Positions 1-7,324 of a stretch of 38,154 nucleotides of DNA are shown here, one piece after another. This DNA comes from CAZBDU01 sp964490725 (GTDB taxonomy: Bacteria > Spirochaetota > Spirochaetia > SZUA-6 > DRHE01). The DNA is taken from contig CAZBDU010000049.1 of the NCBI GenBank assembly GCA_964490725.1, positions 1 to 38,154 of the forward strand, in the 5' to 3' direction. Made by a program: the position numbers and the translations under genes. How positions within the stretch are numbered: the stretch's first letter is position 1; the number at the start of each line of letters is the position of its first letter. The notes beneath the pieces were generated by a model. The model did not search any database. It was not told the DNA's origin and saw only the letters and a list, made by a program, of their open reading frames with translations.

Positions 1-68
1 CCCGCGGAACCCGGCGGAAACCGGGGGAGCGCCCGGGCCCACCGCCCGCCGTCGCCGCCGGCCGCCAT

Positions 69-98
69 TTGCCTCTCCGGGCGGCAGCACAATATAAT
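69..98 (+). promoter_or_regulatory. Probable sigma70-type promoter of the first J-domain gene
   Basis: A perfect TATAAT at 93-98 lies 18 bases after TTGCCT at 69-74, in otherwise very GC-rich DNA. Transcription would begin near 105 and leave a leader of about 70 bases before the GTG at 178. Inferred from sequence only. Confidence 0.6.
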
Positions 99-177
99 AC
101 GGCGGGCAGATCACGAATCTTCGCCTCCGTGTCATGAGGTAGCCACACCATCTCGCGGCGGCCGTGGAAGCAGGATC

Positions 178-837
178 GTGGACAACATATTCATCAAGTA
201 CATCAAGGAAGGAAGAATCCGCACCCTGGATGATCTGAAACGATCGTACCGGCAGATCGTGATGAAGACGCATCCGGACGCGGTTGGCTCGGACAGGCTG
301 GTGGACGAGTACATCGAATGCAGGAGCCACTACGAAGAGGCCAGAAGGGTCATCAGGGAGGTGGACAACGGGCCGGAGGGAACGCCGGGTGAGGAAAGCA
401 GGGACTACCGCCTCCTGTTCTACCGGGAGCTCTACAAGCTCGAACGAATAGACAGGCCCTATGCATTCAACAAGCACTACAATACCAGGGAGGAGATCGA
501 GCGGACCAAACAGCGGGCGTGCGAGTACTTCGGCAAATGGAGAGAAGATCGTATCGAGCTGTACAGGCGGGCGAACCGCATCTACGATCAGATCAAGCAG
601 GAGAAGCCGAGGGGCCCGTACAGAAAATACGCCCTGCTGTTCAATCTCAGCCCGGTGTTCCACAACATCGTGTCCTATCAGCTCACGGGGCTGCAGTTCT
701 ACCGGAAGCAGATCAGACAGAACTTCGCCGGAGTAATGCATCGGCTGGAGGAAAGGCGGTTCTACAGTCTGATCGAGTACATCCAGTTCCTGGTGAGAGA
801 TATGGAGAACGGACCGGCGATGGGAGAGCCCAACTGA
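178..837 (+). CDS. J-domain (DnaJ-like) protein, N-terminal J domain with helical tail
   Basis: A 219-residue protein starting at GTG. Residues about 15-60 form a J domain with the HPD tripeptide at 32-34, the loop that stimulates DnaK-type ATPases. There is no Gly/Phe linker, zinc finger or DnaJ C-terminal domain, so it is a class C J protein. The remaining 160 residues look helical, charged and rich in Arg, Tyr and Glu, and I do not recognise them. No dnaK or grpE lies nearby. It resembles the protein at 16972-17706 in layout (short N-terminal lead, J domain, long helical tail) and may be a distant paralogue. A client-specific co-chaperone is the likely role, but the client is unknown. Its DNA is slightly less GC-rich than the genes that follow. 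Confidence 0.85.
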   Translation: MDNIFIKYIKEGRIRTLDDLKRSYRQIVMKTHPDAVGSDRLVDEYIECRSHYEEARRVIREVDNGPEGTPGEESRDYRLLFYRELYKLERIDRPYAFNKHYNTREEIERTKQRACEYFGKWREDRIELYRRANRIYDQIKQEKPRGPYRKYALLFNLSPVFHNIVSYQLTGLQFYRKQIRQNFAGVMHRLEERRFYSLIEYIQFLVRDMENGPAMGEPN

Positions 838-996
838 CGGGAGAGCCCAGCCGGGGTGAGCAGTCGGCGGGTTCCAGCGCTGAAGAAGAAGGCCGGGCAC
901 CAGGCGTCCCGCCGGATCTCTCACCAGGCTGGTCCGTCGCATTCAAGAGGCGCGCAGGCAGGTGTCTGCGGAGCTTGTGCGCGTACGGGAGGACTG

Positions 997-1755
997 ATGC
1001 AGGAATACGGCAGGGTCTTTGCCGAGGTGTATGCAGGACGTTGGGGGAGCTTCGCCGTCCTGGTGGCTCCGATGCTGAAGGCATACTACGAGAAGACACC
1101 CGTCGCAGCCCGCGCCAGGACCCTGCTGGACCTGTGCTGCGGTTCGGGACAGCTCTGCAACTACTTCCTCCAGTCCGGCTACCGCGTGCAGGGCGTCGAC
1201 CGCTCCGTGCACATGCTCGATCATGCCAGGAGACTCAACCGGGAGTACATCGAGAAGGGGGTTGCGAAGTTCGAGGTGGCCGACGTCAGCCGGTTCGAGG
1301 CTCAAGGCCGCTTTGGGCTGGCGGTGTCGACGTACGACTCTCTGAACCATCTGGACGGCATCGAGGAGATGGCGCGCTGCTGCGGCTCGGTCTACCGGTC
1401 TCTGCTCCCCGGAGGCCGCTTCCTGTTCGATCTCAACACCGCGGCGGGGCTGAAACGGTGGACGGGAGTGGACGTTCAGGAGGACCAGGAGATCACGCTG
1501 ATCCGAAGGTCGATCTACGAGCCGGGAATGGCCAGGGCCTATACCCAGATCAGCGGCTTCATCAGGAGAGAGGACTGTCTCTACGAGCGTTTCAGTGAGG
1601 TCTTCTACAACACGGTGTTCGACCTGCGGGCAGTGGAGCAGAAGCTGCTGGAATGCGGCTTCCGCAAGGTGCGGTTCGCCCCGGCCAAGAACGTCGAGGA
1701 GGTCCTGGACAGACCGGAGGAGGAGGGGAGGGTGTTCGTAGTGGCCGAAAAGTGA
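997..1755 (+). CDS. Class I SAM-dependent methyltransferase
   Basis: A 252-residue protein with a Rossmann-type methyltransferase fold. Motif I reads LLDLCCGSGQL (about residues 41-51), the acidic end of strand 2 follows in GVDRS, and a post-motif LFDLN marks strand 5. The frame is open upstream to a GTG at 856, but the 47 extra residues look non-native. The ATG at 997 has GGGAGGA at 987-993, so I chose it. The substrate cannot be read from the sequence; the family acts on small molecules, tRNA or proteins. It follows the J-domain gene on the same strand after about 160 bases that contain no clear gene. Confidence 0.85.
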   Translation: MQEYGRVFAEVYAGRWGSFAVLVAPMLKAYYEKTPVAARARTLLDLCCGSGQLCNYFLQSGYRVQGVDRSVHMLDHARRLNREYIEKGVAKFEVADVSRFEAQGRFGLAVSTYDSLNHLDGIEEMARCCGSVYRSLLPGGRFLFDLNTAAGLKRWTGVDVQEDQEITLIRRSIYEPGMARAYTQISGFIRREDCLYERFSEVFYNTVFDLRAVEQKLLECGFRKVRFAPAKNVEEVLDRPEEEGRVFVVAEK

Positions 1756-1810
1756 GCCGCCGCCCTTTCCATTGCCTCGCCGGCCCGCTGTCTGGTAGAG
1801 TGGAGGGACC

Positions 1811-2014
1811 ATGCGGCCTGCGGACGGAACCAGACGATCGGCGATACGCCCGGGTGCGCGGGTGGCGATCGTTCAGAAGCACCACCAGGGAAGCGGCGAG
1901 CTCACCGAGGGTGTGGTGAGGGACGTCCTGACCCGCTCCGCCACCCATCCGCACGGCATCAAGGTGCGCCTCCAGAGTGGGGAAGTTGGTAGGGTCAAGC
2001 ATGTTCTGGACTAG
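1811..2014 (+). CDS. ywbE: YwbE family protein (DUF2196)
   Basis: A 67-residue protein with ATG at 1811 and GGAGGG at 1802-1807. The body matches my memory of the YwbE family closely: an IRPGARVAIV strand, a QGSGELTEGVV strand, and the signature THPHGIKVRLQSGEVGRV near the C-terminus. The fold is a small all-beta barrel. The function of the family is not established. It stands between a methyltransferase and a GNAT enzyme, and nothing in the context adds to its role. The family assignment is firm; any biochemical role would be a guess. Confidence 0.88.
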   Translation: MRPADGTRRSAIRPGARVAIVQKHHQGSGELTEGVVRDVLTRSATHPHGIKVRLQSGEVGRVKHVLD

Positions 2015-2044
2015 AGGGGCTGCTCTGCCGGAAGGGCGGCGGGC

Positions 2045-2518
2045 TTGATCTCGTTGAGGCCGATCACGGCAGCCGAGTTTCTCGCCTTCCGCGAGCGCTC
2101 GGTGCGCGGCTACGCGGAGCAGTCCGTCAGGTCCGGCCGCGTGGAGCCGCAGGAAGCGCTAAAGTATTCCCGCGGCGAGTTCGACCGCCACCTCCCGGAG
2201 GGGCTGCACACCAAGGGCGCTCACCTCTTCACGATCCGGCTCGCGGAAAGCGACGAGCCCATCGGGCATCTGTGGGTGGGCGAGCTGCCGGAGCGGCGTT
2301 CCTCCACGGCGTTCATCTTCGACTTCTACATTGAAGAGCGGCACCGCCGCAAAGGATACGGGCTGGAGACCCTCAGGCAGCTCCAGGAACGGCTGCAGGC
2401 GCTGGGGTTCTCCGGCATGAGCCTCCACGTGTTCAGCTACAACCAGGCGGCCCTCAATCTCTACCAGCGGTTCGGCTTCCAGACAACCGACGTGGTGATG
2501 CACAAGCAGTTCGGGTGA
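2045..2518 (+). CDS. GNAT family N-acetyltransferase
   Basis: A 157-residue protein starting with TTG at 2045. The GNAT core is clear. Strand 4 (FIFDFYIEE) is followed by the acetyl-CoA pyrophosphate loop RRKGYG (about residues 100-105), and the C-terminal part contains the typical N-x-x-A-x-x-L-Y-x-x-x-G-F segment. The enzyme would transfer an acetyl group from acetyl-CoA to an amine on an unknown small molecule or protein. The family's usual length is about 150-170, so it looks complete. The next gene begins 8 bases after its stop, so the two are probably co-transcribed. Confidence 0.85.
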   Translation: MISLRPITAAEFLAFRERSVRGYAEQSVRSGRVEPQEALKYSRGEFDRHLPEGLHTKGAHLFTIRLAESDEPIGHLWVGELPERRSSTAFIFDFYIEERHRRKGYGLETLRQLQERLQALGFSGMSLHVFSYNQAALNLYQRFGFQTTDVVMHKQFG

Positions 2519-2525
2519 GGGGAGC

Positions 2526-3533
2526 ATGAACCGCCCGCCGGCCCCGAGCACGCTGGCCGCCTGCTGGCCTGCGATCTGCCTGCTGACGCTGTCCTCCTGT
2601 GCGGTGCCGGGTGTGCTGACCCGGCGGGAGCCTCCCTGCCCCCCGGCGGCCGCGCCGGCAGGGGAGCTCTCAGTGGCCGCCTGGAACATCGGGTTTGCAG
2701 GCCTGGGGGCGGAAGCCGAGTTCTGGCCCGACGGCGGCAAGAAGATCCTGCCATCGAACCGGCCTCAGGTGAAGCGCAACCTCGCCAGCATCGCCTCTCT
2801 GCTTCGCTCCACCGATGCGGAGTTCCTCCTGATCCAGGAGGCCGCCAGGCGGTCGGTGATCACCCGAGGCGTGGACGTTCTGTCCGGGCTCAGCGAAAGC
2901 CTTCCGTGCTCATGGAGCTCGTTCTCCGCGAAAGTGAGCCTGCGGTTCTTCGGTACGCTGGCCGAGGTGGGGCAGGCCACCTTTTCCCGGGTGCCCCCGG
3001 CGGAAGTCACACGGCTGGACCTTCCCGGCGGGCCCGGCTCCACGGCCGGCAGCGCAGACCACCTGCTGGTCACCCGCGTCAGGCTGCCGGGGCGCGCGGG
3101 CCAGCTGGTGCTGGTGAACGTGCACCTGTCGGCTTTCGACAGAGGCGCGCAGGTGAGGTTCCGGCAGCTGCGCCGCCTCAGCGAGTACGTCCAGGGGGAG
3201 TACGCCGCGGGCAACTACGTGGTCTGCGGCGGCGACTGGAACCTGGTCCTGTCCGACCGCGCCTGGCCCTACACCACCGCCAGGCGCTACCTGTCCTGGG
3301 TCCACGACCTGCCTCCATGGTTTCCGCCGCCGGGATGGAGCCTGGCGGTTGACCGCAGCGTGCCGACGGTGAGGAGCCTGGAGCGTCCCTATCGCCAGGG
3401 CCAGAGCTACACCGCCGTGATAGACGGCTTTGCCCTCTCACCCAACCTCTCCGCGCTGTCGGTGCGGACCCTGGACACGCAGTTCCGTTGGTCGGATCAC
3501 CAGCCCGTTGTGCTGCGGGCGGCGCTTCGCTGA
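2526..3533 (+). CDS. Endonuclease/exonuclease/phosphatase (EEP) family lipoprotein
   Basis: A 335-residue protein, ATG at 2526 after GAGGGGAG. The N-terminus is a lipoprotein signal with LSSC ending at Cys25, so it should be lipid-anchored outside the cytoplasmic membrane. The catalytic EEP motifs appear in order: the first strand with WNIG (Asn), the metal ligand Glu in LIQEA, then LVNVHL, GGDWN and a C-terminal SDHQPV that supplies the Asp-His pair. EEP enzymes cleave phosphodiester or phosphoester bonds in nucleic acids, phosphoinositides or sphingolipids. The substrate here is unknown. A second EEP lipoprotein begins at 37457. Confidence 0.85.
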   Translation: MNRPPAPSTLAACWPAICLLTLSSCAVPGVLTRREPPCPPAAAPAGELSVAAWNIGFAGLGAEAEFWPDGGKKILPSNRPQVKRNLASIASLLRSTDAEFLLIQEAARRSVITRGVDVLSGLSESLPCSWSSFSAKVSLRFFGTLAEVGQATFSRVPPAEVTRLDLPGGPGSTAGSADHLLVTRVRLPGRAGQLVLVNVHLSAFDRGAQVRFRQLRRLSEYVQGEYAAGNYVVCGGDWNLVLSDRAWPYTTARRYLSWVHDLPPWFPPPGWSLAVDRSVPTVRSLERPYRQGQSYTAVIDGFALSPNLSALSVRTLDTQFRWSDHQPVVLRAALR

Positions 3534-3579
3534 GGCGCCGGGGGCGCCGCCGGGTGCCCGGGGCCGGCAGGGAGCAGGC

Positions 3580-3609
3580 TTCCTCTGTCCGTGTGACCTC
3601 TGCTACAAT
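3580..3609 (+). promoter_or_regulatory. Possible promoter, TTCCTC-18-TACAAT
   Basis: TACAAT at 3604-3609 is a good -10 box. The best -35 candidate is TTCCTC at 3580-3585, 18 bases upstream. A similar TTCCTG/TACAAT pair lies at 17772-17800. Transcription would start near 3616, which excludes upstream start codons for the gene that follows. Confidence 0.4.
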
Positions 3610-3622
3610 GCGGGGCGGGAAG

Positions 3623-3910
3623 ATGAGTGTGGAAAGAGACGCAGTGAGCCAACCGATCGAAGAGCAACCCATCCTGCTGCGCGACCCCGTGGAGGCCAAC
3701 CTGCTGGTGGCGATCCTCGATGAGGAGGGTATCCAGCACTTCGTGAAGGTCTACCGCAACTTCTCCCGCTGGGGAGTGTGGACCTTCAACGACGCCTGGG
3801 GACACCTGGAGTGCGCCGTGGAGGACAGGGACAGGGTTCGGGCCATTCTTTCCGGGATACGGGACCGCTCTGCGGAGGACCCGGAGGCGCAGCAGCGCCT
3901 GGGAGAGTGA
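3623..3910 (+). CDS. DUF2007-like putative signal-transducing protein
   Basis: A 95-residue soluble protein. The segment DPVEANLLVAILDEEGI followed by a short variable loop and a final strand (LECAVEDRDRVRAIL) has the pattern of the DUF2007 fold, a ferredoxin-like domain whose members select small ligands or act with PII-like proteins. I chose ATG 3623. The putative -10 box at 3604-3609 overlaps the ATG at 3608, and a longer in-frame extension to 3488 runs back into the preceding gene. With transcription starting near 3616 the leader would be very short. The family call is from pattern memory and moderately sure. Confidence 0.6.
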   Translation: MSVERDAVSQPIEEQPILLRDPVEANLLVAILDEEGIQHFVKVYRNFSRWGVWTFNDAWGHLECAVEDRDRVRAILSGIRDRSAEDPEAQQRLGE

Positions 3911-3975
3911 GGGATGCGGCGGGAACCCTTGCGCGGAATCCGCCGCCCTCTGCCAGCCGCGGTGGGGAGGCAGCG

Positions 3976-4431
3976 ATGAGGCTGGAGAGTCCCGCCTTCG
4001 CGGCGGAGGCCGACATCCCTGAGCGCTATACCTGCAGGGGCCGGAACCTCTCGCCTCCGCTGCGCTGGGAGGCTCCGCCGGAGGGGACGAAGAGCTTCGC
4101 GCTGCTCGTGGAGGACCCGGACACTCCGTTCGGAACGGTCACCCACTGGGTGGCGTACAACATCCCGCCCGGTCGCCGCGAGCTGGCGGAAGGAGCAGGC
4201 GGCCGCGCGCACTCGGAGACCGGGCTGGCGCAGGGTCGAAACGGCCTGCGCCGCGAGGGCTACATGGGGCCCTGTCCCCCCTGGGGGCGGCACCGCTACG
4301 TCTTCACGCTTTACGCCCTGGACGCAGTCCTCCGGCAGGACCGCCGGATGACGAAGAGACGGCTGCTGCGGGCGATGCGGGGACACATCATCGACAGCGC
4401 CCGGCTGCTGGGCCGGTTCGGCAGGAAGTAG
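3976..4431 (+). CDS. YbhB/YbcL family PEBP-like protein (Raf kinase inhibitor-like)
   Basis: A 151-residue protein, ATG at 3976 with GGGGAGG at 3964-3970. The PEBP family signatures are in order: DIPERYTCRGRNLSPPLRW, ALLVEDPDTPFGTVTHWV (the Asp-Pro-Asp ligand pocket), and GYMGPCPPWGRHRYVFTLYALD. Members bind anionic or small ligands and their bacterial function is still unclear. The pocket residues DPD, HW and GPCPP are all kept. A paralogue lies at 23726-24190. The family call is secure and the biochemical role is open. Confidence 0.9.
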   Translation: MRLESPAFAAEADIPERYTCRGRNLSPPLRWEAPPEGTKSFALLVEDPDTPFGTVTHWVAYNIPPGRRELAEGAGGRAHSETGLAQGRNGLRREGYMGPCPPWGRHRYVFTLYALDAVLRQDRRMTKRRLLRAMRGHIIDSARLLGRFGRK

Positions 4432-4706
4432 CGCGCCGCGGGATCCCACGGGGCCGGACCTCGGGCCGCACGGCAGAGTCAATGCCGCGCCGCGAGCCCA
4501 GGCGTCCCGGACCGTCTTCGGGGGGTTCGACCGCATTCAGCTCGGGTTAAGAACCGACGAGAATCGGACCGGCCTGCTGGCGCAGAGCCGCGTCCGATCG
4601 GCGGACCAGCCGGCTTCGACCGTGGCTCGGGCCGAAGGGCCGGTTCCGGCTGAGCTGCCCTGGCTGACCGGGCGTCGACCGGACCACGCCTACGGGCAGG
4701 CTGCTG
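4432..4706. other. Intergenic gap between convergent genes, nothing recognised
   Basis: About 275 bases between the PEBP gene and a small minus-strand gene. They contain several GC-rich inverted segments, for example CCGGCCTGCTGG near 4570 facing CCAGCCGG near 4607. There is no clear U-tract terminator, tRNA or known RNA. A structured RNA is possible but I cannot support one. Confidence 0.3.
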
Positions 4707-4919
4707 TCACTCCGAGGAGTCCTCCTCCTCTTCGGAGGCCTCTTCGGCGTCCTCCTGGTCTGCCTCTTCCTCCACCGCCTGGCCGAGATACTCGGCAACC
4801 AGTGAATCCTGATCTTCCTCGGACTTGTTTAGCTTTCGCTCTTTCTTGGCCGCTTTCTTTTCCTGTTTGGCCCGTTCCCGCCTTCTCTTCTGAGCGCTGT
4901 ATCCTGAACGTCGTGCCAA
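4707..4919 (-). CDS. Small charged protein, basic N-terminus and acidic C-terminus
   Basis: A 70-residue protein starting at TTG (4919-4917), with a perfect AGGAGG five bases upstream (reverse complement of 4925-4930), which makes it a credible gene. The first 32 residues are Arg/Lys-rich (SGYSAQKRRRERAKQEKK), the last 20 almost all Glu and Asp. No hydrophobic core is visible, so it is probably disordered or coiled. Small basic proteins with a similar start are known to me as uncharacterised proteins in several bacteria. The bipolar charge suggests binding to RNA or ribosomes, which is inference only. It lies just downstream of the RRM gene on the same strand. Confidence 0.65.
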   Translation of the reverse strand: MARRSGYSAQKRRRERAKQEKKAAKKERKLNKSEEDQDSLVAEYLGQAVEEEADQEDAEEASEEEEDSSE

Positions 4920-4992
4920 TTCAGCCTCCTGTGGGTATATAGAATGTGTGCAGCCTGAGCCGCCGGGCCGGCGCCGCGGTCCTGTCTCTCCC

Positions 4993-5256
4993 CTAGAACT
5001 TCCTGCGCTCGCGCGCGAAATTGACGGTGAGCTTCCTGCCGCCGAACTCCCGTTCGTTCAGAGCCTGGATCGCGGCATCCGCCTCCTCTGGCGTACCCAT
5101 CTCCACGAATCCGAAACCCCGCGGCCTACCCGTATCGCGATCGAGGACGATATTCACTGACGCGACCTGCCCGTATGCCGCAAACAGTTCCCGCAGCTCG
5201 TCCTCCGAGGTAGCGTAGCTCATGTTTCCCACGTACAGCTTGTTCTTTCCCACCAT
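4993..5256 (-). CDS. Single-RRM RNA-binding protein
   Basis: An 87-residue protein that is nearly all RNA recognition motif. RNP2 is LYVGNM (residues 7-12) and RNP1 is RGFGFVEM (46-53), with all the aromatic RNA-stacking positions kept. It ends in a short Arg-rich tail (ARERRKF). It resembles the bacterial cold-inducible Rbp proteins. I start it at the ATG at 5256-5254, which has AAAGGAGG directly before it. The next codon, GTG, would have better spacing. A longer frame to 5346 is excluded because the promoter lies inside it. The leader is about 50 bases. It is likely a post-transcriptional regulator or RNA chaperone. Confidence 0.92.
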   Translation of the reverse strand: MVGKNKLYVGNMSYATSEDELRELFAAYGQVASVNIVLDRDTGRPRGFGFVEMGTPEEADAAIQALNEREFGGRKLTVNFARERRKF

Positions 5257-5316
5257 CTCCTCCTTTCGCGCGCACCCGCCGGCCCTCTGCATCTCAGGCT
5301 GCACCTGATTTCGGAT

Positions 5317-5346
5317 AGTATATCCAATAGCTGACGGGGTAGTCAA
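5317..5346 (-). promoter_or_regulatory. Strong sigma70-type promoter of the RRM gene
   Basis: On the minus strand TTGACT (5346-5341) and TATACT (5322-5317) are separated by 18 bases. Both hexamers are close to consensus. Transcription should begin near 5310. Confidence 0.7.
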
Positions 5347-5492
5347 TTGTGCGCTCCGCCGGCCCCCGGCTCCTCACCGCTGCCGCTCTCCCGCCTCTGC
5401 CGCCTCTCCCGCCGTTGTCCCGGCGCCCGCGACGGAGCTCAGCCTCCGTCCGGCACTGGAGCCCGGCGGCCCTCCTGAGCAACACTGCAGCG

Positions 5493-5981
5493 GTGAATGC
5501 TGTCGTGGTTCGACCGCTGGAGGAGGGCGATCTGGCCGATGTTCAGGCCCTGCTGGGGTCGCTGGCCGAAACGCTGGGCGATCCGGCCGGCCCGGCGGCC
5601 TTCTCCGGGGAGCAGCTTGCGGCGATGCGGGCGCGCCCCGACCTCTACCGCAACTTCGTGGCCGTTCTGGACGGCCGTCCGATCGGTGTGCTGAGCATGG
5701 TCATGTACAAGACCCTGCTGCACCGCGGGGGCACGGCTCTCGTCAACGAGCTGGTGGTGGCTCGGCAGCTCAGGGGCAGGGGAGTGGGAGCCGCCCTGCT
5801 GAGCCGCGCGGTTTCGGAGGCGCTCGGGGCCGGCATGGATGAAGTCGAGGTGGGCACCGGGCTGGACAACCGCCGGGCGATCGCCTTCTACCGGCGGGAG
5901 GGTTTCGACCGGCGCTACCTCCTTCTGGGTAGGGAGCTCGACCGTCCCGGCCCTCACAGCACGGCCAGCAGCAGCGAATAG
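5493..5981 (+). CDS. GNAT family N-acetyltransferase
   Basis: A 162-residue GNAT protein. It begins VVVRPLEEGDL, has strand 4 as LVNELVV, the acetyl-CoA loop RQLRGRGVGAALL, and the C-terminal NRRAIAFYRREGF. I start at the GTG at 5493 because the upstream part of the open frame (back to 5349) encodes a low-complexity Pro/Arg/Leu stretch and lies just after a divergent promoter. No good ribosome binding site is visible. Its 3' end overlaps the opposing J-domain gene by 28 bases. The substrate is unknown. Confidence 0.8.
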   Translation: MNAVVVRPLEEGDLADVQALLGSLAETLGDPAGPAAFSGEQLAAMRARPDLYRNFVAVLDGRPIGVLSMVMYKTLLHRGGTALVNELVVARQLRGRGVGAALLSRAVSEALGAGMDEVEVGTGLDNRRAIAFYRREGFDRRYLLLGRELDRPGPHSTASSSE

Positions 5982-6859
5982 GCCGCGTTGATCTCCTGGC
6001 AGCGCTGCAGACCCGCCGGGTTGACATCCGGGTGGTAGCGCTTCATCAGTCTTTTGTACTGTCTTTTCACCAGGGGGAGACTGAGAGCCTGGCCCCCCAG
6101 CTCCATCACCCGCCTGGCCCGCTGCAGCCGGGATTCGCGGCAGCCCGCGGCCGGGCGAGCCTCTTCCCCGCCCTCCTCCGGGCGCGGCCGGGCGTAGCCC
6201 AGCCTGACGGCCTCCTGCAGCAGCCGGGCGTTCAGCGCGGCAAATACCGTCCAGGGTTCCAGCACGTGTTTCTGGAAGAAATAGCCGACCACCCGTTCGG
6301 CGTTGGCCCGCGCCAGCTCCGCCAGCTCGAACGAGTGGGCGCTGCAGTAACGCTCCGCCGCTTGCCGTATCAAATCCGGCAGCGAGAAGTGCTCCTCCAG
6401 GTAGACGCGGCGGGCCTTCTCGAAGGCGCCGAAGGTGCGAAGCATCGCTGCGAACTGCTCCGCCTCCAGCGGGTGGTTCCTGATCGCCTCCGCGGTCACC
6501 TCCAGGAACGTGTCGATCACTTCGAGCTGGTCCGGGTGCGAGAGGAAGATCCCTGACCGGCGCAGCTGCCCTTCGGATTCCGCGCCGCAGAACAGCTCCA
6601 CCAGCGCCACCAGCTCGCCGGCACTGTCCTGCGAAAAGCTGTCGCTTGCAGTCCGCAGCCCCAGAAGCGGGTTGCCCGCCAGCTCCTCCCGGTACAGGGC
6701 GCGCAGGAACGCGGCGGACTCCACGCCCAGCAGCGTGCGGACCTCCTCTCCCGACAGCCGCCAGGGCCGTCCCTGCTCCTCCAGGAGGCGGATTTGCTCG
6801 ATGAGGGGCCGCAGGCCGCACGGCGCCGCTCGCCTCTGCGGCGAGTCTTCGCGGTTCAC
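5954..6859 (-). CDS. Protein with C-terminal J domain
   Basis: A 301-residue protein starting at GTG (6859-6857). The J-domain core lies at the extreme C-terminus (about residues 260-301): LVKRQYKRLMKRYHPDVNPAG with HPD, then CQEINAAYSLLL. The first 250 residues are helical, unrecognised and rich in Leu, Ala and Glu, with only one obvious charged break (about 225-240). C-terminal J domains are unusual and resemble the TerB/DjlA arrangement, but I see no TerB motif. This is the second of three J proteins in the window. No ribosome binding site is obvious before the GTG, so the start is uncertain. Confidence 0.75.
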   Translation of the reverse strand: MNREDSPQRRAAPCGLRPLIEQIRLLEEQGRPWRLSGEEVRTLLGVESAAFLRALYREELAGNPLLGLRTASDSFSQDSAGELVALVELFCGAESEGQLRRSGIFLSHPDQLEVIDTFLEVTAEAIRNHPLEAEQFAAMLRTFGAFEKARRVYLEEHFSLPDLIRQAAERYCSAHSFELAELARANAERVVGYFFQKHVLEPWTVFAALNARLLQEAVRLGYARPRPEEGGEEARPAAGCRESRLQRARRVMELGGQALSLPLVKRQYKRLMKRYHPDVNPAGLQRCQEINAAYSLLLAVL

Positions 6860-6973
6860 AATGAGTTCTTAGTTAATGGCTAGCCGCGCCCGGCGTCAAG
6901 CCCGGGCTGCGCCGCCTGCGCGGCCGCAGGGTGCGAGCGCCCGGATGCCTCCGCCAGCGTCGCACCTGAAGGA

Positions 6974-7210
6974 GTGGTGGGGCACGCAACCAAATCAAGC
7001 GCAGAAAAGGCGAAGAGGCCGGTGGCCGCCATACTGAAGTACATTACTCTTCTCAACGACGAGATTCTCAGCTCGCTTCCGCCGGGAACGGTTCCTCCTG
7101 TGGAAAGGACCACTCTGAGAAGCGCAGAGGAGATGGAGCCGTATCTGAGGGAACCGATGAGCGAGGGCTGGAAATCGGTGTACGGCCTGCCGCGCATCGG
7201 AAATCAGTAG
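6974..7210 (+). CDS. Hypothetical protein, small
   Basis: A 78-residue open frame starting at GTG 6974, or at the adjacent GTG 6977 with GAAGGAG just before it. It stops with TAG. The middle reads like real protein (AAILKYITLLNDEILSSLP) with balanced composition. It lies at the left edge of the lower-GC island with two damaged genes. It may be a genuine small protein or the surviving piece of a larger gene. I do not recognise it. Confidence 0.35.
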   Translation: MVGHATKSSAEKAKRPVAAILKYITLLNDEILSSLPPGTVPPVERTTLRSAEEMEPYLREPMSEGWKSVYGLPRIGNQ

Positions 7211-7324
7211 GGGTGGACAGCCGCCGATAGAACGCGGAAGGTTGGTGTCGGGCAGGTGGGGCTACCAGAGACTCAACCGGACTCGTCTCTGCCGTAGCTC
7301 GGCAAAGCCGCTTGCGGGGTCGCC

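Noticed and set aside
4432..4706. Structured non-coding RNA in the gap between convergent genes
   Set aside because: The dyads are short and typical of GC-rich DNA. No tRNA, SRP, RNase P, tmRNA or riboswitch feature is present.
5257..5346. Longer RRM protein starting at 5346
   Set aside because: Promoter hexamers at 5341-5346 and 5317-5322 lie inside that extension, so transcription begins after it.
7211..7324. tRNA or small RNA before the UroD-like gene
   Set aside because: Short dyads such as GCCG/CGGC occur, but no cloverleaf with a T-loop or CCA end can be drawn.
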